Part shown: one piece after another, positions 46,689 to 55,398 of the stretch
How the letters are laid out: each line of letters starts with the position of its first letter
Position numbering within the stretch: position 1 is the first letter of the stretch
Source of the DNA: Sinorhizobium alkalisoli
GTDB lineage: Bacteria; Pseudomonadota; Alphaproteobacteria; Rhizobiales; Rhizobiaceae
Length of the DNA stretch: 64,000 nt
NCBI RefSeq assembly: GCF_008932245.1
Contig: NZ_CP034910.1
Location: forward strand, 124,001-188,000
Direction of reading: 5' to 3'
Notes under the pieces: generated by a model
The model's input: the letters and a program-made list of their open reading frames with translations, nothing else
What the model was told of the DNA's origin: nothing
Databases searched by the model: none
Made by a program: the position numbers and the translations under genes

Positions 46689-47969
46689 TTAGCGCCCCCA
46701 CGCCGCGTGAATGAGAGCCTCGATCTCGCCGTTGACGGCATTGAGCGACTCGATTGCCCGGTCATAGGTGGCGCGGGTGAAGTTCTCCCGGCCCACCTCG
46801 TAGAGCGTCTGCTTGGTGAGCCCCGCATCGGAGATCGCCGTCGACTTGACCATCGACGAGGTCAGCACCCGATCGCCGAAGAGCGAGCGCATGAAACCGA
46901 CGATCTGCGCCTGCGGCCCGTCATTCGGCTCGAAGCGGGTGACGAGATAGCGCAGGAAGTCGAAATTGAGCTCGCCGCCGGCCTCGCGCACGACGCTCAG
47001 CAGGTCCGAGGTCATGTAGAGGAACTGGTTCATCGAGGCGACGTCGAGCATCTGCGGATGCACGGTGACGATGACTGAGGTCGAGGCGCAGAGCGCCGAG
47101 AGCGTCAGATAGCCGAGCTGCGGCGGGCAGTCGATGACGACGACGTCATAATGATCGGCGACGCTTGCGAGCGCCGTCTGCACCCGGGCGAAGAACAGGG
47201 GCCCGGCATCCGAGCCGCTCTGACGGGCGCTCAAGGCCTGCGGCGTCGTGTGTTCGAATTCCTGCAGCTCGAGATTGCCCGGCACCAGGTCGAGCCCGTC
47301 GAAATAGGTCTCGCGGATGATCTCTCGCAGCGGCCGCGCCTCGGCGTCATAGCGGATGGCGCCGTAGAGCGTGTCGTTGCCGGTCAGGTCCAGCTCCGGC
47401 TGGTAGCCGAAGAGCGCCGAGAGCGAGGCCTGCGGATCGAGGTCGACGGCCAGCACCCTGTGGCCGGTCAAGGCAAGGTACTGGGCCAGATGAACCGACG
47501 ACGTCGTCTTGCCGGAACCGCCCTTGAAGTTGGTGACGGAAACGACCTGCAGATGCTCGCCGCGCCTGGTATCGCGCCATTTCAGGTAGCCGCGCGCCTT
47601 GGCGCCGTTGCCCTTGGCAAGCGCCTGTTCGGCAAGATGGCGGCGCAGCGCGTTGATGTCGGAAAGCGAATAGGAGCGACGCCCGCCGGCGCCGGTATCG
47701 GGCTGGGGCCCCTCGCCCGCAAGCGAGAGTTGCCGGAGATAGCCGTCAGAAACGCCGATGAGTTTTGCGGCCTCGCCGGAGGTGAAGCTTCTGAGCGTCT
47801 TCCTCGCCAAAGGCGGGAACAGCCGGTCGCGCATGGCTTTCAACTGCTCCGAAAGCGCCCGCGCATCCGCCGCAATCGCCTCGTCCGCTGACCTGCGAAG
47901 GCCCTGGCCGGCCGTCGCCAACTCGCCGATTGCGCTTGCGGCTTCGGCCGTCGAACCCGTCATGTCCAT
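46689..47969 (-). CDS. repA: RepA/ParA-family plasmid partition ATPase
   Basis: A 426-aa partition ATPase of the repABC type. An N-terminal MerR-like HTH region (SGEAAKLIGVSDGYLRQLSL) is followed by the ParA Walker motif NFKGGSGKTTSSVHLAQYL, VDLDPQASLSALFGYQPE, and VVIDCPPQLGYLTLSAL. Together with RepB it segregates the replicon. A TTG lies two codons upstream; the ATG at 47969 has GGGG at suitable spacing. Normally RepA/RepB also repress the cassette promoter, presumably in 47970-48288. No obvious parS palindrome of the GTT-N10-AAC kind was seen by eye. Confidence 0.92.
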   Translation of the reverse strand: MDMTGSTAEAASAIGELATAGQGLRRSADEAIAADARALSEQLKAMRDRLFPPLARKTLRSFTSGEAAKLIGVSDGYLRQLSLAGEGPQPDTGAGGRRSYSLSDINALRRHLAEQALAKGNGAKARGYLKWRDTRRGEHLQVVSVTNFKGGSGKTTSSVHLAQYLALTGHRVLAVDLDPQASLSALFGYQPELDLTGNDTLYGAIRYDAEARPLREIIRETYFDGLDLVPGNLELQEFEHTTPQALSARQSGSDAGPLFFARVQTALASVADHYDVVVIDCPPQLGYLTLSALCASTSVIVTVHPQMLDVASMNQFLYMTSDLLSVVREAGGELNFDFLRYLVTRFEPNDGPQAQIVGFMRSLFGDRVLTSSMVKSTAISDAGLTKQTLYEVGRENFTRATYDRAIESLNAVNGEIEALIHAAWGR

Positions 47970-47988
47970 CGCCAAATCCCCCCATACC

Positions 47989-48030
47989 TACGGCGCCGCG
48001 CACCCTTTCGGACGTGCGAAGGCCGCCGTG
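47989..48030 (+). repeat. Degenerate palindromic intergenic element upstream of repA
   Basis: TACGGCGCCGCGCACCC then GGACGTGCG and GCCGCCGTG, followed by AACTCTTTGAATCGGCGCAG, reproduces the arm-loop-arm-linker order of the copies at 25162 and 33719 with several substitutions. It lies within the stretch expected to hold the repA promoter. Confidence 0.5.
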
Positions 48031-48218
48031 AACTCTTTGAATCGGCGCAGTGGCAAAAGACGACGAAGCCTCTTCGCCGGCCGCACAACTGCGCCCGCCG
48101 CCATTCCTTACAGTGCAATCGCTGAGCTACGCTGAGTTTCGGAATATGCGATCTGTTCCGTTAGAGGAATGATTCATCCTCTGATTCGCGTCAAGCCATT
48201 TCTCAAGGATTGGACGTT

Positions 48219-48258
48219 TGCAGCGCCGCGTCTTTTCGGACGCGCAAAGACCGCTGTA
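48219..48258 (+). repeat. Palindromic intergenic element upstream of repAB, second copy
   Basis: TGCAGCGCCGCGTC, loop TTTTCG, GACGCGC and CGCTGTA form the same first hairpin as at 33719-33761. It ends about 30 bases before the 3' end of the sugar permease gene. The rest of 47970-48288 holds no supported gene. Confidence 0.6.
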
Positions 48259-48288
48259 AATTCTAGGCCCGAATTTCGAGCTGATGCG

Positions 48289-49281
48289 CTAGCGGTTCGG
48301 CGGCGCGCGGCCGTATAGCAACAGCATCACGATGATGACAACGCCGTAGACGATCTGACGGCCGGCCTCCGGCATCTGCATGACGGAGAGGATCGATTGC
48401 AGGAGCGTGATCAAGATGACGCCTGCGACCGTCCCGTAGTAGGAGCCGCGGCCGCCGAGGATGGACGTGCCGCCGAGCACGACCGCCGCGACGGACGGCA
48501 ACAGATAGGGATCCCCCATCGCCTGCGCAGCCTTGGACGCATAGCCCGCGAGCAGCACGCCGCCGAAGGCGCTCAAGGCGCCAGACAAGGCGAAAGCCAT
48601 CATGACCACCCGCCTTGTGCCGATGCCGGAGAGAAAGGCTGCGCGCTCGCTGTTGCCGATGCCGTAGACGGCGCGACCAAAAGCGGTCCGCGTCAACAGG
48701 AACACCATCGCCATGCTGACTGCGAGCCAGACGAGGATGGCATTGGGCAGGCCCGGAACGATTGCGCCGGTTGCAAGCCACCTGACGGCGGGGGGCGCCG
48801 AATCCTGAGGCGAGAAGCCGCCGGTGTAGACGACCATCAGCCCCTGTGCGACCACATTGGACGCAAGCGTCACAATCATCGAAGGGATGCGCAGAAAGGC
48901 GACGCCGACGCCGTTCAAGAGACCGAAGGCGACGCCGCAGAGAACGCCGGCGGGAATGGCGACAACGGCTCCCATGCTGCCGAGCCCGGCCGCGGCGCAG
49001 GCCATCATGGCGCCGCTTGTCATCACCCAGGGAACCGACAGATCGATATGCCCGAGAAGGATGACGACCATCATCCCGGCGGCCACGACGCCGAGAAAAG
49101 ACGCGACCTTGAGCTGTTGCAGCAGATAGTCCGGTGATAGAAAGTTGCTTGAATAGAGGCTGCCGAGCGAAAGGAGAAGCAGGATGCAGCCGAAGGCAGT
49201 CAGCACGGCGGGATCGGCGCGCCGAAGAAGACCGGGAAGGCGCGCCCGGATCGAAATTCGGCTTTCGGACGTCTCGCTCAT
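48289..49281 (-). CDS. Ribose-type (CUT2) sugar ABC transporter permease
   Basis: A 330-aa RbsC-like membrane subunit with about ten spans. Family segments: GHIDLSVPWVMTSGAMMACA, IPSMIVTLASNVVAQGLMVV, and VYGIGNSERAAFLSGIGTRRV followed by GGTSILGGRGSYYGTVAG. Last gene of the transporter operon; it overlaps the preceding permease gene by four bases (ATGA). Confidence 0.92.
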   Translation of the reverse strand: MSETSESRISIRARLPGLLRRADPAVLTAFGCILLLLSLGSLYSSNFLSPDYLLQQLKVASFLGVVAAGMMVVILLGHIDLSVPWVMTSGAMMACAAAGLGSMGAVVAIPAGVLCGVAFGLLNGVGVAFLRIPSMIVTLASNVVAQGLMVVYTGGFSPQDSAPPAVRWLATGAIVPGLPNAILVWLAVSMAMVFLLTRTAFGRAVYGIGNSERAAFLSGIGTRRVVMMAFALSGALSAFGGVLLAGYASKAAQAMGDPYLLPSVAAVVLGGTSILGGRGSYYGTVAGVILITLLQSILSVMQMPEAGRQIVYGVVIIVMLLLYGRAPPNR

Positions 49282-50258
49282 TGGAACCAGTCCAGCCGGT
49301 TACGGACACGCAGGAGCGCGAGCGAGCCGATGCTGACCGCGATCAAAAGCACGATGCCCTGAAGAAGCGGCTGCCACAGCGGGTCGACGTCGAAGGCAAA
49401 CAGCATGTCGCCAGTGGTGCGCGCCGCAAAGGCGCCGAAGATCGCCCCCACCGCGCTGCCGCGACCGCCATAGAGCGACACCCCGCCGAGCACGACTGCG
49501 GCGATCGACCACAGCGTATAGGCATTGCCGCTGGCATAGGCCGCTTCGCCAGTATAGGTGAAGAAGGTGAGGAACAATCCCCCCATTCCCGCGAGCAGTC
49601 CGCCCAGGAGATAGGCGGCAAACTTGCCGCGCCGGATCGGCATGCCGGACATGAAGGCCGCTTGCTCGGAAGAGCCTGCCGCATAGGCAGCCCGGCCCAC
49701 GATCGATCTTTTGAAGGGCAGCCAGACGATGAGGACGACGGCGGTCAGCGCAACCAGGCTCGAGGGTACCACCCCGAAAAGCCGACCGGTCAGCGCGTCG
49801 GCAAGAGTCTCGTTGACGGAGCCGCCTGGAAAAGGCCGAAGCAGGAGCGCCAGGCCGAAATAGACGGCTCCTGTCGCGATCGTCGCGACGATCGGCTGCA
49901 GACGTCCGTAGATCACGAGAAGGCCGTTGATCGCGCCGCAGAGCGCCCCGACCAATAGCACCGCTGCGACGCCGAGAGCCGTAGGCACGGCCGCGCCGAC
50001 GACGATCCAGGAGGCAATGCAGTTGGTGAGCACGAAGATCATGCCGACCGACAGGTCGATGCCGGCGGTGATCACCACCAGCGCCTGTGCCATGGCGACA
50101 AAGGCAAGCAGCACGCCCTTGTTGGCAGCGGTGTGAACGACATTCGCGGTGAACCCGGCCGGGTGGTTGGCGACATAGACGGCAAACATCACAAGGAAAA
50201 GCGCGAGCCCGGTCAGCGTCCCGCGCTGTTCGTTCAGCCAATAGCGCCACTCGTTCAT
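49278..50258 (-). CDS. Ribose-type (CUT2) sugar ABC transporter permease
   Basis: A 326-aa RbsC-like permease paralogous to its neighbour: VITAGIDLSVGMIFVLTNC, AAGSSEQAAFMSGMPIRRGK and GGVSLYGGRGSAVGAIFGA. Two non-identical permeases imply a heterodimeric channel, a less common arrangement in CUT2 systems, which usually have one. It overlaps the ATPase gene by four bases. Confidence 0.92.
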   Translation of the reverse strand: MNEWRYWLNEQRGTLTGLALFLVMFAVYVANHPAGFTANVVHTAANKGVLLAFVAMAQALVVITAGIDLSVGMIFVLTNCIASWIVVGAAVPTALGVAAVLLVGALCGAINGLLVIYGRLQPIVATIATGAVYFGLALLLRPFPGGSVNETLADALTGRLFGVVPSSLVALTAVVLIVWLPFKRSIVGRAAYAAGSSEQAAFMSGMPIRRGKFAAYLLGGLLAGMGGLFLTFFTYTGEAAYASGNAYTLWSIAAVVLGGVSLYGGRGSAVGAIFGAFAARTTGDMLFAFDVDPLWQPLLQGIVLLIAVSIGSLALLRVRNRLDWFQ

Positions 50259-51802
50259 GCCGCTGTTCCCTCCTGACCTTCGTCGACATTGAGGGCGCTG
50301 GCGATAAGCGCGCGTTCGCTGATCTCACCGTCCTTGAGTTCCCGCACGATGCGGCCGTCGTAAAGAACCAGCACCCGGTCGCAGCAGCCGATCAGCTCGT
50401 CGTAGTCCGTCGAATAGAAGACGATCGCCGCCCCGACCTCCGCCAGCCGCCGCAACAGCTGATAGAGCTCCTGCTTTGTGCCCACGTCGATGCCGCGCGT
50501 CGGGTCGTTGAGCAGAATGATCCGCGGCTTTCGCATCAGCCATTTGGCAATCACAACTTTCTGCTGATTGCCGCCGGAAAGCGCGCCGACGGGCACGTCG
50601 AGGCCGGCGGTCTTGATCTCCAGCAGCCGCACCATGTCGTTGATCAGTTGCCCTTCCCTCTTCCGATCGATGATGCCGCCGGCGGAGATCTGGTCGAGCG
50701 CCGCGAAGGAAAGGTTCTCCCGCACGGTCATCGGCAACATCAAGCCCTCCGTCTTGCGGTCCTCGGGGATGAGCGCCATGGAGAGAGGCGGTTTGCGCGC
50801 CTGCGTCGGACTGCTGATCGTCACCGGCCGACCGTCGACGAGCACCGAGCCGCTCATTCCGCGCAAAACCCCGAAGAGGGCGAGAAGAAGCAGCCGCTGG
50901 CCCTGGCCCTCAAGCCCGCCGAGGCCGACGACCTCTCCCTCGGCGACCGAGAACGAGATATCGCGCAGCCGATCGCCCCAGCCGAGATTTCGGCATTCGA
51001 GCACCGGCGCCTTCGCGGTCACAACCGCCCGCCTGTGTCTTGCGGGAAAGACGTTGCTGTATTCGCGCCCGATCATCATCTGGACGATTTCGCTGTTGCT
51101 GTGGCTCCCGGCCGGGAAGGTCGCGACATTGCGACCGTTGCGAAAGACCGTGCAGGTATCGGCAAGCTCGGTGATCTCGTGCATGCGATGCGAGATATAG
51201 AGCAGCGCAAGGCCTTCCTGACGCAACCGCTTCAGAACCGCGAAGACCTTCGCGACATCGCTCGCCGTAAGCGCCGAGGTCGCCTCGTCGAGTATGAGCA
51301 CCCGCGGCTTCGAGGCAAGCGCTTTGGCGATCTCCACCATCTGCCGGCGTGAGAGCGGCAGATCCTTGACGGCTGCGCGCGGATGGATGTCATCGGCGCC
51401 GGCTCGCGCCAGGGCCTCCTCCGCGAGAGCGCGCTGGGCACGCCGGTCGATCAGGCCGAAACGGTGGGGAGGGTTGGAAATGATGATATTGTCGGCGACG
51501 CTCAGGTCCGGGATCAATGAAAGTTCCTGGAAAACGCAGGCGATCCCTGCCGCCGCAGCCTCGGCCGGCGAACGAAACGTGACCTCCCGGCCATCAAGCA
51601 GCATCCGACCCTCGTCCGTCGCCACGACCCCGGCCATGATCTTGATGAGCGTCGACTTGCCGGCACCGTTCTCGCCGAGAACCGCATGAATTCGGCCCGG
51701 CGCAACTTCGAGATGGGCATTCTCAAGGGCGCGGACCCCGCCATAGCGCTTCGATATGCCTTCCATGCGGATGAGCGGGGACGGTGTCTCTGCTGCGATC
51801 AT
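50255..51802 (-). CDS. Ribose-type (CUT2) sugar ABC transporter ATPase (double domain)
   Basis: A 515-aa RbsA-like ATPase with two ABC domains. N-half: Walker A GENGAGKSTLIKIM, signature LPLSRRQMVEIAKAL and Walker B VLILDEATSALTASD. C-half: degenerate nucleotide site EGQGQRLLLLALFG, signature LSGGNQQKVVIAKWL and IILLNDPTRGIDVGTK. This uneven pair is normal for the subfamily. Confidence 0.93.
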   Translation of the reverse strand: MIAAETPSPLIRMEGISKRYGGVRALENAHLEVAPGRIHAVLGENGAGKSTLIKIMAGVVATDEGRMLLDGREVTFRSPAEAAAAGIACVFQELSLIPDLSVADNIIISNPPHRFGLIDRRAQRALAEEALARAGADDIHPRAAVKDLPLSRRQMVEIAKALASKPRVLILDEATSALTASDVAKVFAVLKRLRQEGLALLYISHRMHEITELADTCTVFRNGRNVATFPAGSHSNSEIVQMMIGREYSNVFPARHRRAVVTAKAPVLECRNLGWGDRLRDISFSVAEGEVVGLGGLEGQGQRLLLLALFGVLRGMSGSVLVDGRPVTISSPTQARKPPLSMALIPEDRKTEGLMLPMTVRENLSFAALDQISAGGIIDRKREGQLINDMVRLLEIKTAGLDVPVGALSGGNQQKVVIAKWLMRKPRIILLNDPTRGIDVGTKQELYQLLRRLAEVGAAIVFYSTDYDELIGCCDRVLVLYDGRIVRELKDGEISERALIASALNVDEGQEGTAA

Positions 51803-51879
51803 CGGGTGCCTCGGACCGAATTGTCAGTGCATGCCGCACCGCAGAAGGCGCGGCATGCGCATCGTTCAAAGGGGAGAAG

Positions 51880-53004
51880 CTACTGGTTCTCCTTGGTCTG
51901 ACCCATGATCTCCTGGGCCGTGAAGTTGATGCCGCAGGTCGGGAAGGCATTGCCGACAAAGAAGTTGTCGGACTGGTCCGGATAATAATCCTGGCCCTCC
52001 TTGAAGTTCGGATCTTCGACGATCGCCAGCGGCAGCTTGATCGACTGCGGCACCACCTCGCCCTCGAGGGCCGCAATCGCCGTCTTGATGGCGACCGCGA
52101 CCTGGGCCGGGCCGGTGCCGGCCGACGAGCACTTCAGTCCCTCGTCCGCGTGCTTGGCGCAGAACTTCCGGAATCCGTTTTCCGTCTCCCCGCCGAACGG
52201 AACGAAAGGATGACCGGCGTCGATCAGCGCCTGTACCACGCCGGTGTCGCCACCCTGCGCGGTAATGCCGTCGAATTTCTTATGGACGGCGATCGCATCC
52301 GCAGTCGCCTTTTGCGCTGTCGGATCGTCCCACTTGCCGAGCACCTCGACGACATCCCATTTCTTGCCCGTGGCGGCGAAAGTCTCCTGGATGCCGTTGT
52401 GGCGATCGGTATCGACAGAAGTGCCGGGCACGCCGCGCACTTCGAGGATCTTGCCGCCTTCCGGAAGGTGCTTGGCGAGCCAATTCGCCCAGAGCACGCC
52501 GAGGCCTTTCTGGTCGACATTGACGTTGATGGCGTCCTCGGTGTCGAGGACGTTGTCGAACGCGACCAGCACCACGCCCGCTTCCTTGGCCCGCTTGATG
52601 ACCGGCCCGAAGGCGGTGGGGTTCTGCGCATTGACGATGATCGCGTCATAGCCGGAATCGATGAAATTGTTGATCGCCGAGATCTGCGCCGGGACGTCCT
52701 CGCCCGTGGACACGACCTTGAACTCCTTGAGCTTGGCCGCAACGTCCGGCTGTGAGGCATAGGCCTTGGCTGTCTGGATCATCTGGATGCGCCAGGTATT
52801 GGCGATATAGCCATTGGCGAGTGCGATCCGGTACGGCCCCTCCTTTTTCGGAAACTTGAAGAATTTGGTCTCGGGCGTCCACGGAGCGAAGCACTCCGGA
52901 TCGGCCGAAGGGCCGGCGACGATTTCAGGCTCTGCGGTGGCGGTGGTGGATAGAAGTGCGAATGCAGCGGCTGTGAGAATGCCGCTGACGAGCGTTCCGG
53001 TCAT
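51880..53004 (-). CDS. Ribose-type sugar ABC transporter substrate-binding protein
   Basis: A 374-aa periplasmic-binding-protein type 1 receptor. It has a signal peptide (about residues 1-24, ending TATAEP), then PYRIALANGYIANTWRIQM, GYDAIIVNAQNPTAFGPVI, VVLVAFDNVLDTEDAIN, GITAQGGDTGVVQALIDAG and a late TCGINFTAQEI. Ligand unknown, though the nearby isomerases suggest a sugar or cyclitol. First gene of the operon; 77 bases separate it from the ATPase gene. Confidence 0.92.
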   Translation of the reverse strand: MTGTLVSGILTAAAFALLSTTATAEPEIVAGPSADPECFAPWTPETKFFKFPKKEGPYRIALANGYIANTWRIQMIQTAKAYASQPDVAAKLKEFKVVSTGEDVPAQISAINNFIDSGYDAIIVNAQNPTAFGPVIKRAKEAGVVLVAFDNVLDTEDAINVNVDQKGLGVLWANWLAKHLPEGGKILEVRGVPGTSVDTDRHNGIQETFAATGKKWDVVEVLGKWDDPTAQKATADAIAVHKKFDGITAQGGDTGVVQALIDAGHPFVPFGGETENGFRKFCAKHADEGLKCSSAGTGPAQVAVAIKTAIAALEGEVVPQSIKLPLAIVEDPNFKEGQDYYPDQSDNFFVGNAFPTCGINFTAQEIMGQTKENQ

Positions 53005-53187
53005 CGAATTCCCTCCCGTTATGTCATTCTGCGATCGGCATCGATCGGATGCCCGCGGCGATCATCCGTCGCAGACACGTCTGCCGGCTGGAGCGGACAA
53101 GGCAAGCTCCACCAACGGCGCAAATCATCGATACGCAAGTCCAGTGACGCCCGACAGGCTCCTCCCGAGGGCGTCATGGCGAAATCG

Positions 53188-53197
53188 TAGCGCTACC
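53188..53197. promoter_or_regulatory. GTAGCGCTAC palindrome upstream of the sugar-binding protein gene
   Basis: On the minus strand the sequence reads TTGGTAGCGCTACGAT, close to the TGGTAGCGCTACCA pattern with a central CG/GC expected for LacI-family operators. It lies about 185 bases before the binding-protein start, in a gap (53005-53301) with no gene. It differs from the palindrome near the LacI gene at 42402, so another regulator may act here. Confidence 0.45.
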
Positions 53198-53301
53198 AAT
53201 ATCTTGTGTAAAGCGACGGCTGCGGCCAACGAAGGACGGAGCGTAACGCCTGTCGAATTTGAATGGGCGCGGTCGCGGCCGCGCCTTCCGAGGAGTTCTC
53301 C

Positions 53302-53694
53302 TCAGCCTTCGCGTCCGGGTCTCTGAGGCGGGTTGAATCGATCGAGGAAAGCCTCGATCGAGCCGCGGCCGAACCGCATGAGGCGGCGCCGGACAAGGAT
53401 GGACATGACCCGGGCGGCGGTGGAGAAGGTCATCTCGTCCAGTGGCCCTGAGCCGCGCCAGGGCTTCGTGAGCTGATCGGTAATGATACCGAGCATGTTG
53501 GCGGGCAGAATATCCGTGCAGGGCCTCATCCATTCGAAGACGGCGCTGATCGGGAGAACCTTGCCCTCGAAGGTAACGATCGGCTCCGGCATGTCTTCTT
53601 CCCAATCGTCATAGGCTTCAAGAGCATCCCTGAAGAGGGTCTGAAGCGTGATCGGGGCATGCCCTTCGTAAAGCTCAGGCAGGAAATTCGTCAT
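53302..53694 (-). CDS. Hypothetical protein (130 aa), not recognised
   Basis: The frame has good support as a gene: TGGAGGAGACACA lies just before the ATG and codon usage matches its neighbours. The product starts MTNFLPELYEGHAP; the N-terminal half is acidic (AYDDWEEDMPEPI), the C-terminal third is basic (MSILVRRRLMRFGRG). No signal peptide, membrane span or known domain was seen. It stands alone between the sugar-transporter and urea-transporter operons. Confidence 0.65.
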   Translation of the reverse strand: MTNFLPELYEGHAPITLQTLFRDALEAYDDWEEDMPEPIVTFEGKVLPISAVFEWMRPCTDILPANMLGIITDQLTKPWRGSGPLDEMTFSTAARVMSILVRRRLMRFGRGSIEAFLDRFNPPQRPGREG

Positions 53695-53925
53695 TGTGTC
53701 TCCTCCAAGGGGTGAGGCCGGAAACGCGAATGGCCAATTCTGTCCGCAATAACGGATTGTGATGCTCTTTCACAAAGCGTGCGCAGTATGGTTCAAAGCT
53801 CGCCCCGGCGCAAACGCAATCGGCCGCAAAGCCGGTTTACAAGGGGAGAGCCGCCCCGCGGCAAACGCGCACGGGCCTCAAACCATTGAAACGGCACTTC
53901 GAATCCCGGCCTGTGGAAAACGCGA

Positions 53926-54621
53926 CTATACAGTCAGATGGCGGCGCGCCTCCGGCGTATCCAGCGTCTCCGCCGGCCCATCATGCACGAAGGAGCCGCG
54001 ATCCATGATGTAGACGTGGTCGGCAAGCTCGCGGCAGAAGTCGAGATATTGCTCGACGAGCAGGATCGCCATGCCGGTCGATTCCTTCAAATATCTGATC
54101 GCCCGGCCAATATCCTTGATGATCGACGGCTGGATACCTTCGGTCGGCTCGTCGAGCACAAGGATCTTCGGGCGGGTGACGAGCGCGCGGGCGATCGCAA
54201 GCTGCTGCTGCTGGCCGCCGGATAAATCGCCGCCGCGCCGCGCCAGCATCGACTGAAGAACGGGAAACAGGCTGAAGATGTCTTCGGGGATCGAGCGATC
54301 TGCCCGCTTCAGTGGCGCATAGCCGGTCTCCAGATTTTCCTTCACCGTCAACAGCGGAAAGATCTCGCGCCCCTGCGGCACATAGCCGACGCCCAGCTTG
54401 GCGCGGCGGAAAGGCGCCATGCCGCCGAGCACCGTGCCATTGAAGGCGACCGTGCCGGAAGTCACCGGATGCTGACCGGTGATCGCCCGAAGCAGGCTCG
54501 ACTTGCCGACGCCGTTGCGCCCGAGCACGCAGGTGATCTTGCCCATTTCCGCCGTGAAGGAGACGTTACGCAGCGCCTGGGCGGCGCCGTAGTGCAGATT
54601 GACGTTCTCGACCTTCAGCAT
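53926..54621 (-). CDS. urtE: Urea ABC transporter ATP-binding protein UrtE
   Basis: A 231-aa LivF-like ATPase. Walker A LGRNGVGKSSLLRAI, GYVPQGREIFPLLTV, signature LSGGQQQQLAIARAL, Walker B ILVLDEPTEGIQPS and VEQYLDFCRELAD. The GIQPSII sequence is typical of UrtE. The frame opens earlier, inside urtD; the ATG at 54621 after GAAGGA is used. Last gene of the urtABCDE unit. Confidence 0.93.
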   Translation of the reverse strand: MLKVENVNLHYGAAQALRNVSFTAEMGKITCVLGRNGVGKSSLLRAITGQHPVTSGTVAFNGTVLGGMAPFRRAKLGVGYVPQGREIFPLLTVKENLETGYAPLKRADRSIPEDIFSLFPVLQSMLARRGGDLSGGQQQQLAIARALVTRPKILVLDEPTEGIQPSIIKDIGRAIRYLKESTGMAILLVEQYLDFCRELADHVYIMDRGSFVHDGPAETLDTPEARRHLTV

Positions 54622-54640
54622 TGCATAGAAATCCTTCCGC

Positions 54641-55393
54641 TCATCGGCCGAGATAGTTCTCGACCACCTTCGGATCGTTACTGACGAAATCGATCGAGCC
54701 CTCGGCCAGCACCGAACCTTCCGCGAGGCAGGTGACTTTGACACCGAGCTCGCGGACGAAGCCCATGTCATGTTCGACCACGACGACGGAGCGCGTCCTG
54801 GCGATCTCCTTGAGCAGGATCGCGGTTTCCGCCGTCTCCGCATCGGTCATGCCGGCGACCGGCTCGTCGACGAGCAAGAGCTCCGGCTCCTGGGCGAGCA
54901 GCATACCGATTTCCAGCCATTGCTTCTGGCCATGCGAGAGATTGGCGGCAAGATCGTCCCGGCGCGCGGTCAGCCGCACGGTCGAAAGGATTTCCTCGAT
55001 CCGGGCCCTGTCCTCGCCGGTGAGCCGATAGAACAGCGTGGCGAAGACGCCGCGGCGGCGGTTCAACGCCAGTTCGAGATTGTCCCAGACCGTGTGGTTT
55101 TCGAAGACCGTCGGCTTCTGGAACTTGCGGCCGATGCCGAGCTGGGCGATTTCCGCCTCGTCCTTCTGGGTGAGGTCGATGTCGCCCCTGAAATAGACCT
55201 CGCCCTCGTCCGGCCGCGTCTTGCCGGTGATGATGTCCATCATCGTCGTCTTGCCGGCGCCGTTCGGCCCGATGATCGCCCGCAACTCCCCCGGCTCCAC
55301 AATAAAGGAGAGCGAGTTCAGCGCCTTGAAGCCGTCGAAGGAGACGGAAACGCCATCGAGATAAAGCAGGCTCCTGGGTTTCTTCTCGGTCAT
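54641..55393 (-). CDS. urtD: Urea ABC transporter ATP-binding protein UrtD
   Basis: A 250-aa LivG-like ATPase: Walker A IGPNGAGKTTMMDII, IGRKFQKPTVFENHTVWDNL, signature LSHGQKQWLEIGMLL (SHGQKQ instead of SGGQ is a UrtD hallmark), Walker B LLLVDEPVAGMTDAE and VVVEHDMGFVRELG. It pairs with UrtE to power the UrtBC channel. Confidence 0.94.
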   Translation of the reverse strand: MTEKKPRSLLYLDGVSVSFDGFKALNSLSFIVEPGELRAIIGPNGAGKTTMMDIITGKTRPDEGEVYFRGDIDLTQKDEAEIAQLGIGRKFQKPTVFENHTVWDNLELALNRRRGVFATLFYRLTGEDRARIEEILSTVRLTARRDDLAANLSHGQKQWLEIGMLLAQEPELLLVDEPVAGMTDAETAETAILLKEIARTRSVVVVEHDMGFVRELGVKVTCLAEGSVLAEGSIDFVSNDPKVVENYLGR

Positions 55394-55398
55394 GACGA

